NCBI GenBank assembly: GCA_009823505.1
Contig: VZQC01008895.1
Span: 464,833 to 528,832, forward strand
Reading direction: 5' to 3'
DNA length: 64,000 nt
Origin: Rhizomys pruinosus
Lineage: Eukaryota > Chordata > Mammalia > Rodentia > Spalacidae
Numbering within the stretch: the stretch's first letter is position 1; every line of letters begins with the position of its first letter. The notes below the pieces were generated by a model. It did no database searches. It had not been told where the DNA came from and saw only the letters and a program-made list of their open reading frames with translations. Both the position numbers and the translations under genes were made by a program. Below are positions 24,562 to 36,770 of the stretch, piece after piece.

Positions 24562-25130
24562 AACATACAATGTGTTTCTATCATGCTCAACCCCCTCCTC
24601 AAAGTTCACCCCTCCTTCTGCCTCAGGAATAAAATGTTCACCTTCATAGCCTCTTTTTCCTTTTTAATAACGAATGTAAATTGTGTTAGGCCATATATTC
24701 ATGGGTGTCAGGTATCCACTGGAGAATGGTATACTCACCAGGGGCGCAATCTTAAAGAAAATGATTCTCCCCTCTATCTGCTGTCAGGCCTGTAACCAGC
24801 TCCTCAGTTATGGGTAGATGGCCTCGTGAGACTCCCGCAGGATGCTGGGTTGAATAATATTGATCTTTGTACAGGTCTTGGGCAGACAACTGCAGCTCTC
24901 GGTGAGTTCATAGGTTAGTGGTCCTGTCATACCCAGAAGACACTATTTTGGATTCCAGCTCCCTGAACTCTGTCCTTCAAAAGTGTGGCACCCTCTTCTT
25001 CCATGATGTTGCCTGAGCCTTGGGGGAAGGGTTATTTTAGGCTGCCCCATTTTTGGATGAGCATTCCACATTCTCTTCACTTTATCTAGTTGTGAGCTTA
25101 TGTGTCAGTTAGGAAGTGTTTCAGGTCATA
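24562..25130 (+). mobile_element. L1 3'-UTR-like fragment (copy B)
   Basis: Counterpart of 14065-14615. Confidence 0.55.
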
Positions 25131-25490
25131 TGGTGGATTATAGCTTGCTCTCTCTGCTGTGGTAAAAATGGTCAAAATGAATGTTGGAGAAGAGTTTACT
25201 TGGCTTACGGTTATAGTACATCACGAGGGAGGGCAAGAAACGCTACAAATATGACACTGCTTACTGTATGTTCCCCTCCGTCTGGCTCAGTAATCCTTTT
25301 CTTACAAATAGATGCCCACTGGCCGAAGAACGCACCCACAGTGGGATGGCCGTCCTGCATATTCATTTAGCAAATCGAGAAAGATACTGCAGTAGATCAT
25401 GTGCACAGGAGGCCATATCTGAATGTCGAGTCAATCCTAACTGAATTCCCTGTTGTTATAGTGACTGTTTATGCGCTCACTGACAAGGAC
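25131..25490 (-). repeat. Interspersed repeat, family uncertain (copy B)
   Basis: Counterpart of 14616-14965. Confidence 0.45.
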
Positions 25491-26290
25491 CAACCAGGCA
25501 GACACAGTGTAGGAGAGTATACTAGAAGAGATGGAGAACGAAAGTTTGCTAACCGAAGGACAATAGATATGAGCACACTCTCCCGTATAATTTCTGTGGG
25601 GGGCAAAGGGGCTCATATGTGGCACTGGAAATGCTGCCAGCCATTCTAAAACAGCTGCAGACTCCATCGCATCCTTAGTTCAAGAGTCAGGAAGATTCTG
25701 AATAATATACGCCTGCGTCCTTAACTGAGAGTTGTATAAATGAGAGATCAGTGTTCCAGTCCCTGGCCTCCCTCCCCAGGGGATATAAGGACCAAGCAGT
25801 GCCTGTCTCCTTAAAGGCCAAAGGTTCCCAAGCATGAATTGCATACAGGGAGAAGTTAAAGAGTGGCTCCACGAGAATGTGATTGTAGACAGGCTTCGGC
25901 GTTGCAACTAGTAGAGGATCAGAAAGGACTATCCAGAAGAAGGCAAAAGTTGACAGTTGCATAGTTTTCAGGCTCAGAACCCTAAGTGTACATCCTCGGA
26001 ATCTACTTTGACCCATAGTTGACTTGGGTAGGTGACTGAACTTCTAAAAAGCTTCCTTGTTTTCTCTCTATAAAGTAACAGCAATATTTCCTGTCTTGAG
26101 ATATTTGCAAGCATTCAATGGCTGTACTGGTGACCTTTCTTTGGCTGTGATGGATACCGTGGCGGGCAAAGCAACTTACATGAGAGTTAAAGAGTTTAAT
26201 GTGGCTTGAGTGCTCAGAGCAAGAATCCATCATGATACAGGAACATGGCAGGAGCTGGAATGGTGGCCTGGGGCTCTGAAGCATCATTAA

Positions 26291-26749
26291 TATTAGTGAA
26301 AATGTCAAATTAAAACCACTTTAAGATTCACCCGCACTCAGATAAGAAAGAAAAACTGGGCTAAGATCAGAAAACAAAAAGACACCAAAATGCTGGAGAG
26401 GTTGGTGGGGGAAGAGGAGAACACTCATCCTCACTGCGGGAGGGAAATGTAAACTCTAACAAACCCTATGGAAAGCAGTGTGGAGAACCCTTAAAAGAGC
26501 TCAAAGGAGTTTAATCCCGCCTTACAGTCAAACCACAACACCCCGCCCTAACCCAGTATACACACCCAGACTGCAAAGATACATGCACATCTATGTTTTA
26601 TTGCAGCTCTCTCACAAGACTGAAGAGCTGGAACAACCACAATTTGCCTGAACGCAATGAGTGGATAGGAAAATGTGGTACAATCTCACAATGGAATTCT
26701 ATGCATTATAAAATTTACGAGGACATCATGAACTTTTTGCAGGTAAATG
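26291..26749 (+). mobile_element. L1 ORF2 3' end, cut at an assembly gap (copy B)
   Basis: Counterpart of 15736-16164, stopping at the same gcaggtaaatg before the n at 26750. Confidence 0.85.
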
Positions 26750-26750
26750 N
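26750..26750. other. Assembly gap (single n)
   Basis: The sequence jumps from the L1 ORF2 end to the middle of the 5' LTR of the MaLR-like element, that is backwards within the duplicated segment. Confidence 0.85.
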
Positions 26751-26992
26751 GTGGGAGGCGTGGCGGCTGGATCTGGAGCAGCAAACCAAGGGTCACATTT
26801 CGCAATGAGCACAGGAAGCAGAGAGAGTGACTGGAGACTGCAAGGCTTGTTAAACTCACTAAGCCTGCCCCCAGTGACACACTTCCCCCAGCATGTCCAC
26901 ACCTTCTAAGACCTCCAAAAACAGCACCACCAACTGGAGACAAATGTCTGAATACTTACAGCCTATGAGGGACACTCATGCAAACCACCACA
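26751..26992 (-). repeat. Partial LTR of the MaLR-like element (copy C)
   Basis: The last about 240 bp (plus-strand view) of the 5' LTR, ending ccaccaca and followed by GAAGG at 26993-26997. Confidence 0.8.
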
Positions 26993-27505
26993 GAAGGGCT
27001 AGACACAGATAAAGAGATAGATGACCTCTGGTGGCTTAGGGATCCCAAGTGAATAAGCCAAAGAGCCCAGAACCATTCTATACCATTCTCAGAGGGCTGA
27101 AAGCTTCATAAGATGAAGGCAGTATGTGGGGTGTTAATATATTTAATCATCATCCTTTCAAGGAGGCCCCAGATTTCCAAACAAAACTACATCTTCCTAA
27201 TAACTGTTCCTATACAAAGAAGCACCACCACAGTTACAGTACTTGTTATACCAAACAATTATTTATTGAAGCCTTCCTTATTCTGCTGTAGAGACACTGT
27301 AGGTAGGGATATGATTTGTCATACTGTTGGAACTTAAGTACTTATTTGAAGAAGTAATAAGTTATCTATAAATGCATGTGTGCTGTGTTTATAGACAAAT
27401 GCATGCATGCATGAATGCATTAGAGAGAGGAGAAAGAAAGAGAATGTGTGTACTATGTAAAACCTTCATGTTCTCTGCTTATTTCTCAACTTAAATTTTC
27501 AGCGT

Positions 27506-28400
27506 AAATAATCACAAGATTTGGTGTTAGCATCCACAAATGAGGGAAGCCATTCTCTGTCTTTCTGGGACTGTGTTACTTCACTCAGCCTAATGGCTTC
27601 CAGCTCCATCCATTTACCTGCAAAGTTCATAATGCTTTCATAAATGCCTCTTCGTTACCACTGCATAGTAACTGCCATTGTGTAGAGTGTACCAAGAGAT
27701 TTTCTCTATCCATCGTTGGTTGAAGGCATTTTGGGTTAGTTCAGCTCTTCATATTGTGAAGAGAGCTGCATAAAGAATGGATGTGCATGAGTCTTTGCTG
27801 TAGGATGAGTATTTTGGGTGTATAACCCAAGGAGTGCTATGACGTAGGTTAAGGTGTGTAGGCTATTTGAGTCTTTTAAGGATTCCCCACACTGCTTCCC
27901 ATAGTTGGTATGTACAAAGCGATAATTCCTCATTTGTGAGATGCTAACACCAAACCCTAGAGGAAAGGCAAGCTGAATGAAAATTAAGTGTTTGAGAATT
28001 AGTTTCTGTTTATCCTGAAAGCAAATAGTTGTTATCCAATACTGAATCTCTCCATGGCTCTCGAAGCCCCCACCCAATATTTTCACCGACCTCTAGTCCT
28101 CCTATATAGCGATGGCAGATATGTATCCTACGTGTGAGTGTAATATAAATTAATGGAGGAAAATGTGAATTACCTAAGCATAATAAAAGACTGAGAGAAT
28201 GATGCAGAAAAGTTAACGGCAGAATGTCTGAATCGGGGTGAGGGTGGGGTGGGGCAGGGGGAAGGGAAAGGGGAATATGCCTGAACTGGATTGAAAAACG
28301 ATGTCTGAGCATTACACAAAATATCAATAAAAAAATAAAGAAGCTTCTTCACTAAGAATCAAACGCCAAATGATGACCCAAAAGCTCTTGAAAAAAAAAT
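27506..28400 (+). mobile_element. Twin-primed L1 insertion (copy C)
   Basis: The left target duplication AAATAATCACAAGATT is intact at 27506-27521. The same inverted-plus-direct L1 layout follows, reaching the second A-run at 28391-28399 just before the n. Confidence 0.8.
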
Positions 28401-28406
28401 ATCAAC

Positions 28407-28407
28407 N
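28407..28407. other. Assembly gap (single n)
   Basis: The about 4.1 kb that should lie between copies C and D (present as 21371-25507 of copy B) is missing here. Confidence 0.85.
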
Positions 28408-29568
28408 GTAGGAGAGTATAAGGAAGAGATGGAGAAGAAAGTAGCTACCGAAGGACATATAGTGAGCACACCCTCTATAATCATGGGGCAAAGGGGCTCA
28501 TGTGGCACTGCAAAATGCTGCCAGCCATTCTAAAACAGCTTCAGAGCTCCTCCATCCTTAGTTCAGAGAGTCAGAGTATTTGAATAATTCGCCTCAGTCC
28601 TTAACTGAGAGTTGTTAAATGAGAGATCAGTGTTTCCAGTCCTGCCTCCCTCCCCAGGGATTAGACCAAGCAGTCCTGTCCCTTAAGCCAAAGGTTCTCT
28701 CAAGCATGAATTCATACAGGGGAAGTTAAAAGTGGCTCCACAGAATGTGATGTAGACAGGCTTCAGGCGTTGCAACAGTAAGGATCAGAAAGTGACTATC
28801 AGAAGAAGGCAAAAGTTGACAGTTGCATAGTTTTCAGGCTCAGAACCCTAAGTGTACATCCTCGGAATCTACTTTGACCCATAGTTGACTTGGGTAGGTG
28901 ACTGAACTTCTAAAAAGCTTCCTTGTTTTCTCTCTATAAAGTAACAGCAATATTTCCTGTCTTGAGATATTTGCAAGCATTCAATGGCTGTACTGGTGAC
29001 CTTTCTTTGGCTGTGATGGATACCGTGGCCAAAGGCAACTTACAGAGGAAAGAGTTTACTTGGCTTGAGTGCTCAGAGCAAGAATCCATCATGATACAGG
29101 AGACATGGCAGGAAGCTGGAATGGTGGCTGGGGCTCTGAAGCATCATTAATAATTAAGGAAATGTAAATTAAAACCACTTTAAGATATCACCTCACTCAG
29201 ATAAGACTGGCTAAGATCAAGAAAACAAAAGACACCAAATGCTGGAGAGGTTGTGGGGAAAGGAGAACACTCATCCACTGCTGGAGGGAATGTAAACTCA
29301 TACAACCACTATGGAAAGCAGTGTGGAGAACCCTTAAAAGACTCAAAATGAGTTTACCGCCTGACCCAGTCATACCACACGACACATCCTACTGCAAAGA
29401 TACATGCACATCTATGTTTATTGCAGCTCTCTTCACAATACTGAAGAGCTGGAACTAACCCAAATTTGCCTGAAGCAATGAGTGGATAGAGAAAATGTGG
29501 TACATCTACACAATGGAATTCTATGCAGTAGTAAATTACGATGACATCATGAACTTTTCAGGTAAATG
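28408..29568. other. Duplicated segment, partial copy D
   Basis: Matches 14994-16164 of A and 25508-26749 of B, and is the cleanest version. It continues without a break into single-copy sequence, so it is probably the true right end of the locus. Confidence 0.88.
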
Positions 29569-30150
29569 AATGGAACTTGAAGCCATTGCTAAGTGAAGTA
29601 ACACAATCCCAGAAAAACAATGAATGGTATCCCTCATTTGTGGATGCTAGCACCAAATACACAGTAGTAAGGCAAAATGAGGACCATATATTATATAGAT
29701 AAGTATATATATATATATATATAATGATAGTACTGTAAGCAACTGTGCCCTATAATGTGACCTTAATATGGGATCTAGAATTAACCTACCACTTTTTTTC
29801 AGACGTTGTATTGTGGTATATGGGGGAGGGTATATAGTTAACTACAATTTACTTTTCCGACATCATAATTTGGTCTACATGTGAAGAATATATTGTGTAT
29901 ATTTTGGAGCAATGCAAATTTGGGGAATAGCAACACAAAGGACGGATCAAAGAACTGATGAAAAAAATAAAAAAAAAAAAAAAAAAAAAAAAATAAAAAC
30001 TGAAAAAAGACTGAAACATGAGCCAAACATGTTGGCAAAATGATGAAACTCAGTGGGGTGGGGGGCATGGAAAGGGGAATGGAGGTCTAAATTGAAACGA
30101 AAAATGTATGAATTGCAAAAACTCATAAAAATGTTAAAAAAAATAAAATG
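29150..30150 (+). mobile_element. 5'-truncated L1 (ORF2 end plus 3' UTR)
   Basis: Begins near aaatgtaaattaaaaccact and carries the ORF2 terminal region (gagagaaaatgtggtacatc-type text at about 29487-29510). The 3' UTR follows, with an (AT)n run at 29702-29722, a long A-rich tract at 29945-29998, a G-rich block at 30054-30066 and a tail near 30136-30148. No open reading frame remains. I could not find a convincing target duplication. Confidence 0.85.
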
Positions 30151-30811
30151 ATTATTGGTACATAAATGAGATTTACATGAGGATGTCAGGGCATATCTAC
30201 ATGGGACGTTCCTACTGACAGGAGTTTGATTCTGGCTCCCAGTTAAACTATTAGTAAATGCACCAAAAAAATAAAATCCCCTTCTCTAGAGAATGTACTA
30301 CTTTTTTATTAATGGCTGAAACTTTCTATCCAGAATTTTGAACCATTGTAATTCACCTGCACTCAAAGAAGCTTAAATAATATTTGGGAGAATGTGATAC
30401 AGGAAACATATTATTAAAGACTAAATCTCATTTTTGAACCTGAGAAATATCTTAGGAAAAAAATCTGTAGAGAACGTGATTATCTTGTATCATAGAAGTG
30501 CATGAAAAAAATAAATGGAGAAAAACAATAAAATAAAACAAAATCTAGATAACTGTGTAACTTAAAGCTATTCATCTTAACCTTTGGGGCCTCAAAGGGA
30601 CATGGGCAACGTCAGGAAACAATTCTGATTATCAATGAGGAGGTGGGAACAGGGCTACCTATCTATCAATATCTGAGATGTCATTAAATGTCCCCTGTTA
30701 CACAGAATAGCCTCTCACAGCTCAAGCTGAGCCTTGGCTAAAGAACCCAACGTAAAGTCTATTTCACAGTATCACAAACCACTAGAATACGTGAGCTTTA
30801 AAATTCCTCTA
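30151..30811. other. No gene recognised
   Basis: AT-rich non-coding sequence with several A-runs. Confidence 0.5.
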
Positions 30812-31060
30812 CTGGAGGCTGGAGAGATGGCCTAGCGGTTAAGAGCGCTGACCGCTCTTACAGAGGACCCAGGTTCGATCCCCAGCACCCACATGGTGGC
30901 CGAGAACCGTCTGAAACTCCAATTCCAGGAGAACTCCAGTTCCAGGAAGGCCGACACCCTCTTCTGACCTCCGTGGCATTGCACGACACGGGTGCACAAA
31001 CTTGCATGCAGGCAGGCAGTACATTCATACACATACAGAAATAAATAAAATTAATTAAAA
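30812..31060 (+). repeat. B2 SINE with 17-bp internal duplication
   Basis: Well-preserved B2 (ggctggagagatggcctagc head). The aactccaRttccagga box is present twice in tandem (30915-30931 and 30932-30948), which defines a subfamily with 47953-48180 and 61447-61671. Confidence 0.93.
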
Positions 31061-32395
31061 AAATTTAAAAATATCTAATGACAGTCTTAGCTTTGGACTG
31101 GGGAAAGCTAGTCATAAAAAAAAATTCCTCTACTGTACAAGTTTTATTTTTCAATAAGCTAAAATGGAATTCATATTGAAAATGTTAAAAAATAAAGTTT
31201 CCTATGAAATATAAGCATCAAGAAATGTGTGACCTCAGGGACACACTATCAAAAAAAAAAAAATAGAAACTTGTTGCATTTCAAACCACCACAAAAAAGA
31301 AATTCAACAAGTCCTCAACAAGGCCAGGTAATTAAAACATTGGTGTAGACATGACCTTGGTTAATTCACCCTGACTTGTAATCACTGAGACAAGGATAGA
31401 CAGGAATTCAGGAAACAAAGGTCCACAGTATACATAACACAAGGGGCTAAAATTTTCAAATTATTTTAACAGAATGCTGGTTTAGTACAAGGATGTCTAT
31501 TACCTTTCTTTGTTTTCATTAGTAAACCCTCTGGGAACTTTGACACAGCAAGTATAAGCTAAACTTGATTATTCTGTTTTCAGAGCACAGAGAACATTAC
31601 CAAAGACTTAACAACAATGTATATTCATTTCGAACTCTGGGCAACCTGCTGGCTTTTAATCAAGTTTTAAAGGCACAAGAGCAAAAGAAAATTTGAGAAT
31701 GAGTGTTTTTATTCGTAGCTACTGGAAGGTAAAGAGGCATGTTGACAACTTTTCCCATAACATCAGCCCCAAGATTATAGTCTGTAAACAGAGAACCAAA
31801 CACATTCTCTGCAAGGCAATTTTTCCCCAAACTGACAAGTTCTACAAAACTCAAAAAGAAACTGTGATCCAAATCCATTTTTTCTACTAAAATTGCTTTG
31901 TTACAGCACAGTTGTAGCAAGACTAAAGAGCTCAAAACACTTTTCTTCTCTAAACACGTGAAAGAAAATTGGATCCAAGGGTCTCAGCAGTCTGTGGTTT
32001 CAATTTATTCAGTGTCTCTTAATGCTTGCTTATAGTTCATTCTTAAATAATACTGCTAATAAAGATTTCATCTCTGTGATGATTCTGTCCTTTATCCTTA
32101 ACTGGAATCCTTCCTGTCTGGATGTGTGGACGTTTAGCACACCCAGAAAATGTCAGGAGCACCTCCAATTCAAACACCAGAAGTAAATGGAGGGGGAAAG
32201 AAACTGTCTTAGGTGCTAGAAACTACACTGAGATAGGCCTGGCTGTCTGTGATGTGTTGTAGGTACAGCAAGGCCTAAAACCATGCTGAAAAAGCCTTGA
32301 AAAAGAAATAAGCCGCATCATTCATGGAATGAGTTAAATGCTTCTTAAATTTATCCTTTATCTTTCTTATTATCTTAAGTTTGTTCTTTGACCAT
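31061..32395. other. No gene recognised
   Basis: AT-rich. Two overlapping opposite-strand frames of 65 and 91 residues at 31660-31935 have no recognisable domain. Confidence 0.5.
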
Positions 32396-32440
32396 TACAC
32401 ACACACACACACGCACATACACACACACACCACATATATA
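32396..32440. repeat. CA/TA microsatellite
   Basis: (CA)n with interruptions, ending in a short TATATA run. Confidence 0.9.
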
Positions 32441-32454
32441 TAGCAGTCCACACA

Positions 32455-32660
32455 TTCTTGACCCCAGCCCCTCCTTATCTCCCTGCCATCTGTGTTAACA
32501 CTGTCTCTTCCCTATGAATTCCTGTCCTACCCCACATTCATATATTTTTGTTTTGTGATTCATTGAGTTTAACTAGGGCTGTCTTATTACCATGGGTGTG
32601 GATCTACCCACTGGAGCCCTCAGGGTTCACCAATAATTATGACAAGAAATAAAAAAAATA
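32455..32660 (+). mobile_element. L1 3'-UTR-like fragment
   Basis: ttaccatgggtgtggatcta and cccactggagccctcagg resemble old rodent L1 3' UTR text. Confidence 0.45.
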
Positions 32661-33734
32661 ATAATAATGGTCCATTTTCAATAGTGCCTTGAGCCAGCCT
32701 AGGTCTAGCTACAAATGAACAGAGAAACACTAGGCCCCTGCCAGCATCTGTGAGTCTAGCTACCCCATCCAAACTAGAAATATACAGTGGGAAATTGTTA
32801 ACAGCCTAGTGTGCCTAATTGCTGTAGCACAGAATGGGTTAATTCAGAACAGTATGGAATTCAGGAGTTTCTGAGCAGGCAGGGAAATGGGCCACTGAAA
32901 CTAGAGCCCTTTTACAGCCTTGTTTCTGGAAAACCAGATGGATGCAGAGGCTAAGCCCTAAATGCCTTTGTTCTGTGGGAAAGCCATCCTGGGACAGTCT
33001 CCATTCGATTTAATATCTATCTCTTCTCCTAGTTAGTGTATACCTTAGATTGGGACTTGAGTACATTATGTTTTTGCTAGACTGTCTTCCTTGTTTTTAC
33101 CAGGATTTATATATGCTCTTAAAGATTTAGTGTCTTCCTCTGAGGTTTGTTAATTCACTTAAGTCTTACTTCTTGGAGTAGTGGCTCCCTATCTCCATTC
33201 CCTAAAAATCCTAGCCCTTTTTGCATGCTTTTCTGAGCCATGTGTTTTCTCCATACATAAGTTGGTACAAAGACAATGGGATGAGATTTGCCATAAGAAC
33301 CTGTGAGATGAGATTTTGCTATATATGTGATTTGCCACAAGAACTTACTGGAGGTAGACTTTGCCATAGAATAAAGCAGCTTACTTGAAACTTATACAGG
33401 ACTTAAGTGATTCGTGCTTAAAGAGGTATTTATGGTAAAAGGCAAAAATCTCTTGGCACCTGCTGCAGGTCTCTGCCCTGCTTATGCTGTGACCCTCAGG
33501 GAGTGAGGAATTACCTGGGCCCCTGCACCTAATGACAGGGTCTTGCACATGTGACAAGGCCATGGCCCTGAAAAGATTTAAAATAAACCAAATGCAAAAC
33601 ATAGAGATGAATCTACACATCATCTTGTTGAAAAAAATAAACAGGGAAATACAAGTGGCAAAAGGCAGACAGACTCCCCCACATTGTTAGCATAAATACT
33701 TTTAAAATTCACATCCAGAAATGTAAGGAAATCT
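32661..33734. other. No gene recognised
   Basis: An AATAAA at about 33370 and a repeated tttgccataagaac-like motif (near 33289 and 33341) could belong to an unrecognised LTR, but there is no matching partner in the window. Confidence 0.35.
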
Positions 33735-33885
33735 CTATAGTAACTTTAATTTCCATTTTCCTTATTGTTAGTGATAGTGAGAATTTTTTTTCATGTCTTT
33801 TGTCCATTCTTATGTTTTCTTTTGACACATGCCTCCTTGGGTCTTTTGTCAAGTTTTCTTTTCCTTTTCTTCTGTTGTTATTGTG

Positions 33886-34022
33886 TTTTTGCAGACAGAG
33901 CCTTCCTGTAACTCAAGCTAGCCTAGAACTCACCACGTAGACCAAACTGGCCCTGATTTCAAAGAAATCCACCTGCCTCTGCCTCCAGAATTCTGGGATT
34001 AAAAGCATGTGCCACCATGCCT
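33886..34022 (-). repeat. B1 SINE
   Basis: tagaactcaccacgtagacc, then ctgcctctgcctccagaatt and gggattaaaagcatgtgcc. Older than most B1 copies here. Confidence 0.85.
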
Positions 34023-34029
34023 ACATTTT

Positions 34030-34242
34030 AAATCTTTTATTTTAGGTGTAATGAGTGTTTTGCCTACATGTACGTAAGTGCATCATATGTGTACAATGAC
34101 TGTGGAGGCCAGCAGAAGAAACCAGATCCCCTGTAACCAGATTAAGTTCAGTTTTTAGCCATGTGGGTACTCAGAACTGAACCTGGGTCCTCTGGAAGAA
34201 GAGCCAGTGCTCTTAACATATAAGCCCTATCTCTAGCCCTCT
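34030..34242 (-). repeat. B3-type SINE
   Basis: gtgttttgcctacatgtacg tail side, tgtggaggccagcagaagaa, actgaacctgggtcctctgg, and gccagtgctcttaac at the head. Confidence 0.8.
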
Positions 34243-34251
34243 TTTCATTTT

Positions 34252-34465
34252 TTTAAAATATTTATTTATTTCTTTATTTGTGTGTGTGTATGTGTGCATG
34301 TATATATACTGCTGTGTAGAGGTGTCCACAAAAAGTAGAATAGGGGAGTCAGGTTCCCTGGAGCTGGGGTCACAGGTGGTCAACTCCTCAACATGGGTTC
34401 TGGGGACTGAACGTCTCTGGAAGAGCAGTAGGCTCTCTTAACTCAGCCATCCTTCCAGCTCCACT
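34252..34465 (-). repeat. B3/B2-type SINE
   Basis: A second minus-strand tRNA-type SINE: ggttccctggagctggggtc, ggactgaacgtctctggaag, then ctcagccatccttccagctc. A TG-rich stretch lies near its A-tail side. Confidence 0.75.
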
Positions 34466-34545
34466 TTTGCCCATCGTTTTTTAATTGAGCTTTAATTTTT
34501 TTTCCTACTGAGTTGTCTGAATTTCTTATATATTTTTCTAATTAA

Positions 34546-36623
34546 CTTTTTTTTTGGGGGGGTTCATGCAATATAGCTTGATGGTATTTAGATCGCCTCC
34601 ATTATTCACACCTCAAACCTCTCTTCCCTGCCTGCCCCCACCCTATTTAAGTATTATTTATATATGTAATATGGCCTGCAGAGTCTGATTTATGTCCCTA
34701 CATGTCTTTCAGTGTGGGTCCATCCACCAGGCCCACCTACAATCCAAACCCTGTAAGATACTCTCTTCTCCCCTCCCAGTAGCCAAAAATTTCCAAACAT
34801 TCCTTAATTTGTGTTGGGCTATCTTACCCGATTTCCCAGTTCTATGCTGATATTTTGTCTAATTTGGGCCTGCTTAGGACTGTGCATGCTCACCATTGCT
34901 GTCTGGAAGACTGTTTCCTTGAGGTTGTCCACCTCCTCTGGCTGTTACAGTCCCCCAGCCTCCTCTTCCACAATGGTCCTAGAGCTTTGAGAAGCAGAGG
35001 TTTGAAACCAGTTTCCTATTTAGGTGCAAGCACTCTGTGGCCTCTTGTTCTCTGAAAGTTTGCCAGTTACAGGTTTCTGAGTTCATCACCATCTGCTGCA
35101 TAAGGGAATTTATCTGGTGAGAGCTGAGAGATGCATTCATCCTATGTGTAGATGTTGTGTTGAAGATGTGTCACTTAGGGTTAAACATGTCACAAACACT
35201 GAGTCTCTGGGTTTCAATTTCTGTGTTCAACCAGTTCCAGAACTCTTACAAAAAGGAGCTTCTTTGATGACGGGTGACAGAGAAGTAATAGAGAGGTTCA
35301 ATAGAGAAGTAACAATAGAAGTTACATTGTTCCTTTAAAGACATAAATGTACATGCTAAGATCTATAAAACAGTGATATGAAGGGGAAACATTAGCATAG
35401 GAAGGGTTAAAAGGGGAGAGGAGACAGGGGGAGAGATAAATCACACTTAAGGACTTTAGAAAAAGCAATATGGAAACCTACCATGATAGAAGCTTCTTAA
35501 AGTATATACATATGCATCATAGAAAGATTAAAAGCAGTTACCCTATAGTAGGGAGACATTATCCCTTCTAGACATCATAGGCTGATGAAAAAACCTTCAA
35601 CACTAGGAATGGACTCCCTTTCTAGAAGCCGTAGACCGGGGTTGCCATGGTCCCTCAAACAATACTGGCCATTGCCCTGCTCTTGGTCACCCACAGGAGC
35701 TTGGTAGCTAAGACCTTTTTATGAAGAGACTACACAGACGAGCTGCAGAACAAAGAGATATCAAGCTGGTGCTGACTTCAGAGCCCCATCCCTACTGGAT
35801 AGTGTTCATAGTGCCGGAAGGGAGTGTGCATGCATTCTGAAGAGGAAACTGTAATCATCAATCTTACTCAGCACTGAATCCTGTGAACTACAACAATTAG
35901 CCCGGCATGATTTGCCTCCAGGGTAATAATGACACAAATATCATGGGCGTAACCAACCACACTCTGATAGGATTTAAGGTTAGATTCTTAGGATGGAGCC
36001 CATAATTGACATTAACATCAGACTTAGAAACCTGAGGCTAGACAGGTCGCATGACATAGGGCAGAGCCTAGCATTAGTATTCTAATAAATGTAGTATTAA
36101 ACGTGTTTCTAATGCTATATTGTTATTCCCATAGATAAATGTATCTCTCCAATCTCACCAGAGAAGTTTCATTATGGGACAGATAGTGATTAATACAGAA
36201 ACCCATAAATGGCCAATATGCAGAGAACAAGAGCCTGTATCATGCTTATTCCTGAACTGAACACCTATATCAAACTTTTACCTATCAAAGTTTGATGGTC
36301 ATTGTGGAAAAGCGACAGAAAGATCGTAAGACTCAGAGGTGGTAGATGACCGGGAGGAAATCGAGGTTTGCAGATTTCATATGAACTCACAACAGTAATG
36401 ACAACATGCACAAATGCCATGCAAACTCAACCAGACAAAATTCCAGCACAGACATGGGGAAGTGGGTAAGAAAGCCCAATCAAAACTAAGGAACTTCTGC
36501 CAACCAGTAGTTTCAATGAGGGAGAAAAATTATTTCAAGGATGGGTCTCTTGGTAAGTTAATCAGGTTCCAGTGGATGGACTAAACACTAAAGGACATTT
36601 GAGGACATAAATAAGATTCCATG

Positions 36624-36664
<41 letters not shown>

Positions 36665-36770
36665 TGGGCAGGTGCAATATGGAAGTTGTCGGGTAGAGGA
36701 GGAGATCTAAATACCATCAAATTATATTGTATTAAAATCAAGAAAAATAATTAAAATCAACTAAAAAGTA
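34546..36770 (+). mobile_element. Long L1 3'-UTR region (Lx-like)
   Basis: More than 2 kb of non-coding L1 3' UTR text. Landmarks are the cctcctctggctgttacagt region (34930-34955), the agatgcattcatcctatgtg region (35131), agacaaaattccagcacaga (36433-36452), an (AT)n run at 36628-36657, and the closing ggtgcaatatggaagttgtc near 36670. It ends in an A-rich tail at 36735-36768. No ORF is preserved. The 5' limit is uncertain. Confidence 0.65.

Larger units (their letters stand above)
16513..26749. other. Duplicated segment, copy B
   Basis: Same content and order as copy A (6148-16164), ending at the identical base before an n. The stretch 22000-26700 is much noisier than copy A, with inserted single bases throughout, while 22560-23000 is nearly identical. 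This alternation is typical of partly corrected long reads. Confidence 0.9.
26751..28406. other. Duplicated segment, partial copy C
   Basis: Matches copy B about 19745-21370 with few differences. It starts inside an LTR and ends inside the A-tract of the L1, both typical contig break points. Confidence 0.9.
33735..34545 (-). mobile_element. Ancient L1 fragment split by three SINEs
   Basis: 33735-33885 (ttattgttagtgatagtgag, catgtcttttgtccattctt) and 34466-34545 (cctactgagttgtctgaatt) are neighbouring parts of a common ancient L1 read in antisense. The 580 bp between them consists of one B1 and two B3/B2-type SINEs inserted later. Confidence 0.6.
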
